64,000 nt of DNA from a bacterium (GTDB taxonomy: Bacteria; Myxococcota_A; Bradymonadia; UBA7976; UBA1532). This document shows, one piece after another, positions 44,994 through 52,862 of this stretch. The notes beneath the pieces are model-generated. The model saw only the letters and a program-made list of their open reading frames with translations. It was not told where the DNA came from and searched no databases. The stretch's first letter is position 1, and every line of letters begins with the position of its first letter. Position numbers and translations under genes: made by a program. Location: contig JAUHYW010000008.1 in assembly GCA_030426085.1 (NCBI GenBank), positions 62,001-126,000 of the forward strand, written 5' to 3'.

Positions 44994-46073
44994 CTACTCG
45001 TCCTTCTTCTCGGGCACGACCCCCTCGGGCGGGATCTTGCACACGCACTCGGTGACCGAGATCTGCTGGCTGACCGACTCCTCGAAATGGGTCAGGCAGT
45101 CGGCCTTCTGCTCGAACTTCACCTCGCGCCGCTTCTTGGCGTTGTAGAGGAACCAGTACTCGCAGTTGATCGGGGTCAGCTCGACCGACTTGAGGAACTT
45201 GTACTCCCCGGTGGTCGGATCCTTGGTCCACAGGTGCTGGGCGACGTTGAACTCGAACGGCTCGTAGCCATCCTTCTCGAGCCGGATCGAGTAGGTCTGG
45301 GCGATGTCGAGGTTCATGATGTTCATCGGGGTCATGCCGACCTTCTGGGTCGGCGCGGCCCCTTCGGCCCCCGGCGGCGGCGCCTCGGGGGTCTTCTCGG
45401 CGGTGGGCTCGGGCGCCTTCTCGGGGGCGGCCTTGCCGTCGGGCGCGGCCTTGCCGTCGGGCGCGGCCTTGCCGTCGGGCGCGGCCTTGCCGTCGGGCGC
45501 GGCCTTGCCGTCGGGCGCGGCCTTGCCATCGGGCGCCGCGGCCGGGTCATCGGCCGGCGCGGTGGCCGCGGCGACCTCGGCGATCAGCTTCTCGCCGTCC
45601 TTGATCACCACCGCCTGGGGCGGCTCGCTCTCGATGCGCAGCACGCCGTACTTCTTCTGCTTGGCGAGCTGCTCGGCGAGGTGGGCCTCTTCGAGGGCCC
45701 GCCGCTCCTCGGCCTTGGCCGCGAGCGTCTCGGGGGCCGAGACCCGGATGAGCTGCCACACGCCGACGCCGGTGGCGGCGACGATGAGCACCAGCAGCAC
45801 GAGGTTGAGCGCGTTGGACCCGCCGCCGACGGCGTGGGTGTCGTCCACGTCGTCGATGTCGACCTCGCGGTCGGCGGCCCGGGTCAGCAGCCGGGTGATG
45901 CTGCCGTGATCCTCCTCGACCGGCCAGTAGCGGTAGTCGTGCCCGGGTGGGGCGTGCGGCGCCGGGTCGGCGTCGGGCACGACCGGCGCGTCCTCCCGCT
46001 CGGCGGCGTCGTCCGCCGCCTTGTCGAGCCGGACCGACTCCGCCTCTTCCGCCTTCTTCTTCTTCTTGGCCAT
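44994..46073 (-). CDS. Membrane protein with PEGA-like domain split by a hexapeptide-repeat insertion
   Basis: 359 residues. The N-terminus is Lys-rich and then acidic (MAKKKKKAEEAESVRLDK), cytoplasmic. One helix, NALNLVLLVLIVAATGVGVW (about 87-106), is followed by a charged helix and then YGVLRIESEPPQAVVIKDGEKL, the first strands of a PEGA domain. About 75 residues of Ala/Pro/Asp/Lys sequence with six DGKAAP repeats intervene before VGMTPMNIMNLDIAQTYSIRLEKDGYEPFEF, which is the second half of PEGA. The C-terminal ~85 residues carry Cys (CEYW, DCLTH, ECVCK) and end in Lys/Asp/Glu. PEGA domains are surface-binding modules. Function unknown; the membrane protein at 46,340-47,158 is divergently transcribed from it. 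Confidence 0.85.
   Translation of the reverse strand: MAKKKKKAEEAESVRLDKAADDAAEREDAPVVPDADPAPHAPPGHDYRYWPVEEDHGSITRLLTRAADREVDIDDVDDTHAVGGGSNALNLVLLVLIVAATGVGVWQLIRVSAPETLAAKAEERRALEEAHLAEQLAKQKKYGVLRIESEPPQAVVIKDGEKLIAEVAAATAPADDPAAAPDGKAAPDGKAAPDGKAAPDGKAAPDGKAAPDGKAAPEKAPEPTAEKTPEAPPPGAEGAAPTQKVGMTPMNIMNLDIAQTYSIRLEKDGYEPFEFNVAQHLWTKDPTTGEYKFLKSVELTPINCEYWFLYNAKKRREVKFEQKADCLTHFEESVSQQISVTECVCKIPPEGVVPEKKDE
45427..45534 (-). repeat. Six 18-bp units inside the PEGA-like gene
   Basis: Units start at 45,427, 45,445, 45,463, 45,481, 45,499 and 45,517; the first five are identical (GCGGCCTTGCCGTCGGGC) and the last differs by one base. They code for DGKAAP repeats in frame. Such identity implies very recent expansion. 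Confidence 0.95.
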
Positions 46074-46218
46074 GGATACTCCCGTCCGGGCGCACGCGCG
46101 TCAGAGCCGGCGCAGTATGCGGCAACTGCGGTCGGGGTGCAATATCCCCCCGGGGTGGCCGGCGGCAAGTGTCATGTTTTGCACCACCGGCGCCAGCCGC
46201 TGTCCCGTGGGCGGTTGC

Positions 46219-46247
46219 TTGACGGTCCCCAGGGCCTCCCGTAGACT
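46219..46247 (+). promoter_or_regulatory. Sigma-70-type promoter upstream of the coiled-coil membrane protein
   Basis: TTGACG (46,219-46,224), exactly 17 bases, TAGACT (46,242-46,247). The start codon is 93 bp downstream, leaving a sizeable 5' leader. Confidence 0.6.
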
Positions 46248-46339
46248 CGGAGGCCGCGATCCCTCGATACCCCGACGGCGCCGCGCGCGGCGATCCCGAG
46301 GTCCCGCACACCCCAGTTTCAGTAGAGGGCGGAGCGCAC

Positions 46340-47158
46340 GTGGCTGAACGCAAAGAGAACTCGGTCCTGTTCACCCTCAAGGAACTCAAGGACATCACCG
46401 CCGATCAGCCCGAGCCGGCGCCGGCGCCGGCCCCCGCGGCCCGGCCCGAGCGCAAGGTCGGCAGCTTCATCGACGACGCCGAGTCCCTGCTCGCCGACAT
46501 CCGGGACAGCGTCGACGAGGAGGCCGCCGCCGAGGCCGCCCGCCTCGAGGAGCAGAAGCGGGCCGCCGAGGAGGCCGAGCGGCAGCGGCAGGCCGAAGAG
46601 GAAGCGCGCCACAAGGCCGAGATGCAGGCCCGCATGGCCGCCGAGGAGGCCCGCCGACGGGCGGCGGCCGACGAGCGGGAGGCCAAGGCGGCGGCGATCG
46701 ACCGCGCCGAGCGCATCGCCCGGGGCGAGATCGTCGACGAGCCGGAGCCCATCGCGCCCCAGGTCGTGCAGGCCCAGCCCCAGGCGCAGGAGCCCCAGAC
46801 CCGGGGCACCGGCTTCTACCTGGTGGTCGTCGGCCTCCCGGTGGTCTGCCTGACCGCGGTGGCCATCGCCCTGATCATCCGCCCCGCCGAGCTGCCCAAC
46901 ACCGAGGTGACCCGCACCACGGTCGCCGCGCCGCCGGTGGCGCCGCCCGAGCCGGTCGCCGCGGTCGAGGACCTCGAAGAGGACGCGGGCGTGCCCGACG
47001 CCGCGCCGCCCGACGCCGAGCCGAAGAAGGTGGCGTCGAAGAAGCGCCGCGCCCGCCGCCGCAAGCCGAAGACCGACACCGACGGCAAGAAAGAGGGCAC
47101 CGGCAAGAAGAAGCTCAAGATCGAGCTGGGTGGCGAGAAGGGCGGCATCACGTTCTGA
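46340..47158 (+). CDS. Bitopic membrane protein with coiled coil and basic C-terminal tail
   Basis: 272 residues from a GTG with GGAG 6 bp upstream. The start AERKENSVLFTLKELKDIT is followed by a Pro/Ala stretch, then a long Glu/Ala/Arg coiled coil (EEAAAEAARLEEQKRAAEEA, about 60-130), one membrane helix (FYLVVVGLPVVCLTAVAIALII, about 157-178), a Pro/Glu/Asp linker and a very basic end (KKRRARRRKPKTD). The layout recalls membrane scaffolds such as TolA or FrzS-type linkers but no family is identified. It is divergently transcribed from the PEGA-like membrane gene. Confidence 0.8.
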   Translation: MAERKENSVLFTLKELKDITADQPEPAPAPAPAARPERKVGSFIDDAESLLADIRDSVDEEAAAEAARLEEQKRAAEEAERQRQAEEEARHKAEMQARMAAEEARRRAAADEREAKAAAIDRAERIARGEIVDEPEPIAPQVVQAQPQAQEPQTRGTGFYLVVVGLPVVCLTAVAIALIIRPAELPNTEVTRTTVAAPPVAPPEPVAAVEDLEEDAGVPDAAPPDAEPKKVASKKRRARRRKPKTDTDGKKEGTGKKKLKIELGGEKGGITF

Positions 47159-47191
47159 GCGGCCCCGCCCGCAGCCGGCCCGCTCACCGGG

Positions 47192-48958
47192 TCACAGGCA
47201 CACCCCGAACCCCCACCCGTCCTCGCTGTAGCACCGCCCGCCGCCGCAGGGGTCGGCGTCCACCGGATCACACATCGTCAGGCACTCGGTGCCCGCCCCC
47301 CGCGAGACGCACAGGGCCACGTCGGCGCAGTCGTCCTCCGAGCGGCAGGCCTCCCCGGGCCCGGCCGCGCCGGCCGGACCGCAGCGGCCGGCGTCATCCC
47401 CCAACCCGTAGGGTCGGCATCGCGAACCGCCCGGGCAGCCGTCGGGGTCGAGCACCCGGCAATCGGCGTCGAGGCACAGCCCGATGACCAGCGGGTCGTC
47501 GGCGGGCGTCTCGGGATCGTCGGGCGCGCCGAAGTCGACGCAGGCCGCCTCGGGGGGGCAGGCGGCGTCGGCCCCGGGAGCGCACAGCGCGGCGCAGATG
47601 CCCCGGGTCTCCCACGCCATCGCGGGATCCAGCGGATCATCGGGGTCGTCGTGGCACACCGCGCCCGGCCGGCAGCGCAGGGCGCGGTCGTTCGGCTCGC
47701 GGCCCTCGACCTGGGCGTCGCATGGCTCCCCGGGCGCGGCCAGCCCCGCCTCGACGCAGTAGCCCGGGGCCCCGCCCGGCGTGCCGAAGGGCAGGCAGGT
47801 GCCCGCCCGGTCGAGCCCCGATCCGAACCCGCACCCGCCGAGCAGCGGCCCGTTGTCGGTGCCGGGCCCGCAGACGGTGTAGTAGCAGGCGCCGAGGTCG
47901 GCCCGGCAGGCCCGATCGACCGGGCACTCGTCGTCCCGGGCGCAGGCGGCGAGGCAGACGCCTCGCTCATCGACCGGCACGCAGCGCTGCCCGGGCCCGC
48001 AGGCGGCGTCGTCGGCGCAGGCGGTGAACTCGTCGGCGACACAGAGGCCGTCGAGGCAGCGCTGGCCGAGGCGGCAGTGGTAGGCCGTCCGGCAGGTCCC
48101 GTCGACCCGCACGCAGCGGGTCTGCTCGCAGCTCTCGCCCACCGCGCACGGGGAGCGGCACGGGATGGGAGCCGGGCGGCAGATCCCGACGGCGGGGTCG
48201 CAGGTCCCATGCCCCGGGCAGCCAGTGAGCCGGCAATCGACCCGGCACCCGGGGCCGTCCCCGCCGCCCACGCAGGTCCAGCCCGCCCGACACTCGCCCC
48301 GGTCGTCGCACGGGTCGAAGCACAGCCGGCCGCCCTCGGCGTCGAGGCAGCGCCCGCCCCCGCAGTCCCGGTCATCGACGCAGGGCACCGAGCAGTAGCC
48401 GCCGGGCACCGCGCCGTCGCTGTCGGCCTCGGAGAGGCAGCGGCCGGCGCGGCAGTCGACGTCCGACCCGCACGGCCCGCCGGGCGCGCCGAAGCGGGCC
48501 GGGCGGCAGGTGGCGGTCGCCGGATCGCAGCGCTCGCCCGGATCGCACACCACCCGGCGGCAGGGATCCTCGGCGGCGTCCGGCGCGCCGTCGGTGGCGC
48601 CATCGGTGGCGCCATCGAGGGGCCCGTCGGGCGCGCTGTCGGGCGCCCCGTCGGCCGCGTCGGGCTCGACCGGCTCGACGTCGCCCGGCGTCGGCTCGGC
48701 GTCGGCCGCGTCGTGCAAGCCGGCGCCGTCACACGGCCCGGTGAAGCCCGGTTGATCCGCCCGCCGGCAGTGGCCGTCGACGCAGGCCCCCTCCAGCCGG
48801 CGGCCGTCGGGCAGCGCGAGCACGCAGCACGGCCCCTGGCCGACCCCCGGCTGTTCGCAGCTCGACGCCGGATCGGGCTCGCACCCCAGCCCGCCCCAGG
48901 CCACGAGCAGCGCCGCGACGGGCCACCCGCGCCGCCAGCCCCCGCCCATCGAACCCAT
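47192..48958 (-). CDS. Cys-rich EGF-like/disulfide-repeat lipoprotein
   Basis: 588 residues from the ATG at 48,958, 5 bp after GGGAGG. Signal WRRGWPVAALLVAWGGLGC with lipobox GLGC. An acidic linker of PDGPLDGATDGATDGAPD type (about 90-130) precedes more than 50 Cys arranged in short modules of the form CxxDxDCxxGRCL and CxxGxxC (GPCGSDVDCRAGRCLSEAD, CVDDRDCGGGRCLDAEGG, CARDDECPVDRACRADLGAC). These resemble the Cys-rich surface proteins common in Myxococcota. No enzymatic motif. It converges with the coiled-coil gene (33 bp between the ends). Confidence 0.9.
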   Translation of the reverse strand: MGSMGGGWRRGWPVAALLVAWGGLGCEPDPASSCEQPGVGQGPCCVLALPDGRRLEGACVDGHCRRADQPGFTGPCDGAGLHDAADAEPTPGDVEPVEPDAADGAPDSAPDGPLDGATDGATDGAPDAAEDPCRRVVCDPGERCDPATATCRPARFGAPGGPCGSDVDCRAGRCLSEADSDGAVPGGYCSVPCVDDRDCGGGRCLDAEGGRLCFDPCDDRGECRAGWTCVGGGDGPGCRVDCRLTGCPGHGTCDPAVGICRPAPIPCRSPCAVGESCEQTRCVRVDGTCRTAYHCRLGQRCLDGLCVADEFTACADDAACGPGQRCVPVDERGVCLAACARDDECPVDRACRADLGACYYTVCGPGTDNGPLLGGCGFGSGLDRAGTCLPFGTPGGAPGYCVEAGLAAPGEPCDAQVEGREPNDRALRCRPGAVCHDDPDDPLDPAMAWETRGICAALCAPGADAACPPEAACVDFGAPDDPETPADDPLVIGLCLDADCRVLDPDGCPGGSRCRPYGLGDDAGRCGPAGAAGPGEACRSEDDCADVALCVSRGAGTECLTMCDPVDADPCGGGRCYSEDGWGFGVCL

Positions 48959-49004
48959 CTTCGCCTCCCGCGCCCGACCGGGCATTCATGGACCCCGGCC
49001 GCGG

Positions 49005-49033
49005 TTGACCGGGACCGGGAGCGCTCCTATCGT
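49005..49033 (+). promoter_or_regulatory. Promoter of asd
   Basis: TTGACC (49,005-49,010), exactly 17 bases, TATCGT (49,028-49,033), 44 bp before the start codon. One of the clearest promoter matches in the window. Confidence 0.65.
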
Positions 49034-49077
49034 AGCGCCAGGTTCGAGGTCGGCGCCGCGCCGACGACGGAGGTGAT

Positions 49078-50094
49078 GTGAAGCAGTCCGGATTGGTGGT
49101 GGCCATCGTCGGCGCGACGGGCGCGGTCGGGGAAGAGATGCGGGCGGTGCTCGCCGAGCACGACTTCCCCGTCGAGCGGCTGGTCCCGCTGGCCTCGGCC
49201 CGATCGGCCGGCACCCGCGTCGAGTGGCGGGGGGAGGCCATCCCGGTGAAGGTGCTCGACGAGCAGGCCTTCGAGGGGGTCGACCTGGCGCTGTTCTCCG
49301 CCGGCGCGGCGGTGAGCGAGCGCTTCGCCCAGGCGGCGGTCGACGCCGGGGCCATCGTCGTCGACAACACCCGGGCGTTCCGCATGCACCCCGAGGTCCC
49401 CCTCGTGGTGCCCGAGGTCAACCCCGAGGCCCTCGCCGACCACCCGGGCATCATCGCCAACCCCAACTGCTCCACCATCCAGATGGTCGCCGCGCTCCAG
49501 CCGCTGCACGCGGCCGCCGGGCTGCGGCGGGTGATCGTCAGCACCTACCAGTCGGCCTCGGGCGCCGGCCGGGAGGCGATGGACGAGCTGCGGGATCAGA
49601 CGGTGGCCCTGCTCAACTTCGGGGAGCCCAAGGCCGAGGTCTTCCCCCGGCGGCTCGCGTTCGACGTGCTGCCCCACATCGATCGCTTCGAGCCCGACGG
49701 CTACACCCGCGAAGAGCACAAGATGGTCAACGAGACCCGCAAGATCATGGGGCTGGCGGACCTCCCGGTCGCCGCCACCTGCGTGCGGGTCCCGGTCTTC
49801 ATCGGCCACGCCTGCTCGATCAACGTCGAGCTGGAGCGCCCGCTGTCGGTCGAAGAGGCGCTCGACGCCCTCGAGGCCACGCCGGGGCTGGTCGTACATC
49901 GCGATCCGACGACCTACCCCACCGCCGACGACTGCGTGGGCAACGACCCGGTCTACGTGGGGCGCGTGCGGCGCGACCCCTCGACCGACAACGGGCTGGC
50001 CCTGTGGGTGGTCGCCGACAACCTGCGCAAAGGCGCGGCGACGAACTCGGTGCAGATCGCCGAGGCGCTGCTGAACCGGGGCGCGTTCGGGTGA
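49078..50094 (+). CDS. asd: Aspartate-semialdehyde dehydrogenase
   Basis: 338 residues from a GTG 4 bp after GGAGG. The NADP-binding start VAIVGATGAVGEEM, the active Cys131 in NPNCST, the YQSASGAG loop and RVPVFIGHAC with its catalytic-loop residues are all present; GATTNSVQ-type sequence (KGAATNSVQIAE) closes the enzyme. It reduces aspartyl phosphate to aspartate semialdehyde, the branch point to lysine/diaminopimelate, threonine and methionine. Length and motifs match the bacterial USG-1/Asd type. It stands as a single gene here with its own promoter and a downstream hairpin (50,122-50,144). Confidence 0.97.
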   Translation: MKQSGLVVAIVGATGAVGEEMRAVLAEHDFPVERLVPLASARSAGTRVEWRGEAIPVKVLDEQAFEGVDLALFSAGAAVSERFAQAAVDAGAIVVDNTRAFRMHPEVPLVVPEVNPEALADHPGIIANPNCSTIQMVAALQPLHAAAGLRRVIVSTYQSASGAGREAMDELRDQTVALLNFGEPKAEVFPRRLAFDVLPHIDRFEPDGYTREEHKMVNETRKIMGLADLPVAATCVRVPVFIGHACSINVELERPLSVEEALDALEATPGLVVHRDPTTYPTADDCVGNDPVYVGRVRRDPSTDNGLALWVVADNLRKGAATNSVQIAEALLNRGAFG

Positions 50095-50121
50095 CGTGCC
50101 AAATTGTCGTTGGCGCCGACC

Positions 50122-50144
50122 GCCGATGCCAACCTGGCATCGGC
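50122..50144 (+). terminator. Hairpin terminator of asd
   Basis: GCCGATGCCA (50,122-50,131), 3-base loop, TGGCATCGGC (50,135-50,144): perfect 10-bp stem 27 bp after the stop. No T-run follows, common in GC-rich genomes. Confidence 0.6.
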
Positions 50145-50251
50145 CCGGCGTCGACCGGCCCGGCCGGTGGCCGCGCAGACCCCGCCGGATATGGTACGGA
50201 TTTTGTAGAGGCACGACCCGACGTGCCCGCCGACCCGCGACGGAGAGTGTG

Positions 50252-51295
50252 ATGTTCCGCTCCGCATTGACCGGCTGCCTGCTCGCGGCCATGGCCGCCC
50301 TGGTCGCTGCGCCCGCCGCTGCGCAGGATCTGGCCACGCTCACGATCACACTGACCGATGATCCGGGCCCGATCGGCATCGACACCTGCTCGAGCCGGAC
50401 CGCCGACACGCTCTCGCTCTCGGCGACGGTCACCCCCGGGGAGGACGCCGACGAGCGAACCCCGATCTTCCGGTTCTACTTCTACACCGGCGCGCAAAGC
50501 TGCACCCGCCAGAGCGGCCTGGTCGAATGCCCGAGCTTCGGCTACGACAGCGATGGCATGCCCTGTGGCTGCATCGACGAGACCACGCTGCTCGACTCGG
50601 ACAACGGCTTCTCCACCTCGACGAGCCTGCGCGCGGCCTTCGCCGGCGCCGTCGAAGAGAACCTGTGCGTCGACGGCGCGCCCGATGTGGTGAACATCTT
50701 CGCCGAGGCGTACTACGAAGCCTCCGGCGATCTGACGGCGGAGTCGGTCGTATCGGGCGAGGTCCCGATCACCGTCGATCGCAACCGACCGTCGGCCCCC
50801 GGCGCCGCCCCCCGGCTCATCGCGGTCGAAGGCGCCCTCATCGTCAGCGCCGACGCGGTGTCCGAAGCCAACGCCTATGAAGTGTGCGTGCGCGCCATCA
50901 GCAACGACGAGGCCGCGGCCGCCACCACGCTGGACTTCACCGTGTTTCAGGTCGACGGCAGCGAGGTGAGCAACACCACGCTGCAGGAGAACTTCACCCG
51001 CTGCCGCAACACGGGCTCGGAGGTCGCCGGCTACCGCTTCGACGGCCTGGAGAACAACGTCAACCACGAGGTCGTGTACGCGGTCTACGACACCGCCGGC
51101 AACCGGGGCCCCAACAGCCGATCGGCGTTCGGCACCCCCCTGCCCCAGCGCGACTTCGCCGAGCAGTACACCGCCCAGCTCGGCGGCTACCCGGGCGAGA
51201 CCGGCGGATGCGCCGCCGCGCCGGCCGGGGGCCCGACCGGCCTGGGGTGGCTCACGCTCGGGCTGCTCGCCCTCATCCGTCGGAGGCGCCCGTGA
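50252..51295 (+). CDS. Secreted protein with MYXO-CTERM-like sorting tail
   Basis: 347 residues from an ATG with GGAGA upstream. Signal FRSALTGCLLAAMAALVAAPAAAQ. The mature part begins DLATLTITLTDDPG and contains two fibronectin/Ig-like beta regions (PIFRFYFYTGAQSC; ANAYEVCVRAISNDEAAAAT), several Cys, then a C-terminal tail GGCAAAPAGGPTGLGWLTLGLLALIRRRRP. The Gly-Gly-Cys, a hydrophobic helix and an Arg cluster are the layout of MYXO-CTERM, by which myxobacterial proteins are processed and lipidated for the cell surface. The stop overlaps the GTG of the next gene, and the ribosome site of that gene lies within the Arg codons. Confidence 0.85.
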   Translation: MFRSALTGCLLAAMAALVAAPAAAQDLATLTITLTDDPGPIGIDTCSSRTADTLSLSATVTPGEDADERTPIFRFYFYTGAQSCTRQSGLVECPSFGYDSDGMPCGCIDETTLLDSDNGFSTSTSLRAAFAGAVEENLCVDGAPDVVNIFAEAYYEASGDLTAESVVSGEVPITVDRNRPSAPGAAPRLIAVEGALIVSADAVSEANAYEVCVRAISNDEAAAATTLDFTVFQVDGSEVSNTTLQENFTRCRNTGSEVAGYRFDGLENNVNHEVVYAVYDTAGNRGPNSRSAFGTPLPQRDFAEQYTAQLGGYPGETGGCAAAPAGGPTGLGWLTLGLLALIRRRRP

Positions 51296-52032
51296 ACCGC
51301 GGCCCGTTCTCGCATTCCACCCTGCTCGGCCTCGCCGCCCCGTTCGCCCTCGTCGCCCTGTGCGCGCCGGGCCTCGCTTCGGCCGAGGTCGAGGAGGACG
51401 CCGGTCGCTCGACGGCCATCCAGCTCAGCATCGCCGACTACATGCCGTCGATCGACGACCAGTTCACCAGCCGACCGGGGCCCTACGAAAAGATCTTCGA
51501 GAACCAGAGCAGCCTCATGTTCGAGGTGACCTGGGAGGGTCACATCATCCGGGACTACGGCGCGCTCACCGGAGGGCTCTCGATCGGCTATTGGAGCGTC
51601 GAAGGTACGACCCGGCTCGAGAACGACAGCGTCGGCGAGGACTCGACGAGCTTCCAGATGCTGCCGCTGAGCGCCCAGATCAGCTACCGCTTCGACATGT
51701 TCGCCGAGAGCTTCCCGCTCGCGCCGATCGTGCGGGTCGGGCTCGACTACTACCTGTGGCGCATCCTCGACGGCGAGGACGAGGTGGCCGAGTTCTCCCC
51801 GGGCAACGAGGCCGCCGGCGCCACCTACGGCTGGCACGGCGCGGTCGGGGTGCACCTGCTGCTCGACTTCTTCGCCCCCGACATGGCCCTCAACTTCCAG
51901 CGCGACGCCGGGGTGTACAACAGCTTCCTCGTCGCCGAGTACCGATTCAGCCAGATCGACGAGTTCGGCAGCGCCAGCTCGTTCCGGCTGGGCGACGAGA
52001 CCTTCGTCTTCGGTCTGGCGCTCGAGCTGTGA
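51292..52032 (+). CDS. Outer-membrane beta-barrel protein
   Basis: 246 residues from a GTG overlapping the previous stop (GTGA), with GGAGG upstream. Signal STLLGLAAPFALVALCAPGLASA. The mature sequence alternates as barrel strands (IQLSIADYMPSID, LMFEVTWEGHII, ALTGGLSIGYWSVEG, APIVRVGLDYYLWRIL) and ends FVFGLALEL. It resembles the MXAN_2562-type barrels of myxobacteria, but I cannot confirm membership. Coupled to the MYXO-CTERM-like protein, which suggests a surface pair. The stop overlaps the truA start by 4 bp. Confidence 0.8.
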   Translation: MNRGPFSHSTLLGLAAPFALVALCAPGLASAEVEEDAGRSTAIQLSIADYMPSIDDQFTSRPGPYEKIFENQSSLMFEVTWEGHIIRDYGALTGGLSIGYWSVEGTTRLENDSVGEDSTSFQMLPLSAQISYRFDMFAESFPLAPIVRVGLDYYLWRILDGEDEVAEFSPGNEAAGATYGWHGAVGVHLLLDFFAPDMALNFQRDAGVYNSFLVAEYRFSQIDEFGSASSFRLGDETFVFGLALEL

Positions 52033-52820
52033 CCCACCCGCTTCGGCGGATCGCGTTTCGGGTCGAGTACGACGGCACCGGCCTTCACGGCTGGCAGGCC
52101 CAGCCGAGCGGGCTGCCCACCATCCAACAGCGGCTGCAGGAGGCGATCGCCGACATCATCGGCGTGGCGGTCGAGGTGCGCGGCGCGAGCCGGACCGACG
52201 CCGGGGTGCACGCCCTCGATCAGCTCGCCGCGGTCACCCTCGCCCACCCCATCCGCCCCAAGGGGCTGTGCAAGGGCGTCAACCGGCGAGCCGGACCCCA
52301 GATCGCGATCCGCGACGCCCGCGAGGTGCCGCTGGACTTCAACCCACGGTTCGCCAACCGGGGCAAAATCTACCGCTACCGCTTCTACCACGGCCGCCGG
52401 CCGCGGCCGATGACCGACCGCTACGCCTGGCGGGTGCCGATGCCCTTCGACCCGGGCATCATCGAGCGCGCAGCGCCCGCCCTGATCGGGACCCACGACT
52501 TCACCAGCTTCGCCGCCCGGGACGGCGGCCACCGGCACGCGGTGCGCACCATCAGCCGGGTCGAGCTGCGCCCCGACGACGACGGGGTCCAGGTGTTTCG
52601 GGTGGAGGGCAGCGGCTTCCTCAAGCACATGGTGCGCAACGTCGTCGGCACGCTCGTCGACCTCGGGCGAGGGCGGTTCCCGGCGGACGCGATGGCGGGC
52701 ATGCTCGCCGCCCGCGACCGCACCCTGGCCGGCGTCACCGCGCCGCCGCACGGGCTGTGCCTGGAGCGCATGCTGGTCGACGAGGCGGCGCTCGGGGCGC
52801 CGGGGGCAGGGACAGGCTGA
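52029..52820 (+). CDS. truA: tRNA pseudouridine synthase A
   Basis: 263 residues from a GTG overlapping the barrel gene's stop. RIAFRVEYDGTGLHGWQAQP opens the enzyme; the catalytic Asp57 lies in GASRTDAGVHAL. KIYRYRFYHG, THDFTSFAA and GSGFLKHMVRNVVGTLVDLG are the other conserved blocks. TruA isomerises uridines 38-40 in the anticodon arm of many tRNAs. Overlap with the barrel gene shows that a housekeeping gene has been drawn into the envelope operon transcript; no functional link is implied. Confidence 0.96.
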   Translation: MTHPLRRIAFRVEYDGTGLHGWQAQPSGLPTIQQRLQEAIADIIGVAVEVRGASRTDAGVHALDQLAAVTLAHPIRPKGLCKGVNRRAGPQIAIRDAREVPLDFNPRFANRGKIYRYRFYHGRRPRPMTDRYAWRVPMPFDPGIIERAAPALIGTHDFTSFAARDGGHRHAVRTISRVELRPDDDGVQVFRVEGSGFLKHMVRNVVGTLVDLGRGRFPADAMAGMLAARDRTLAGVTAPPHGLCLERMLVDEAALGAPGAGTG

Positions 52821-52862
52821 AGAAATGCCCGGGGCGCCGGAGCCGCGGGGCCGCGCCAGCGC

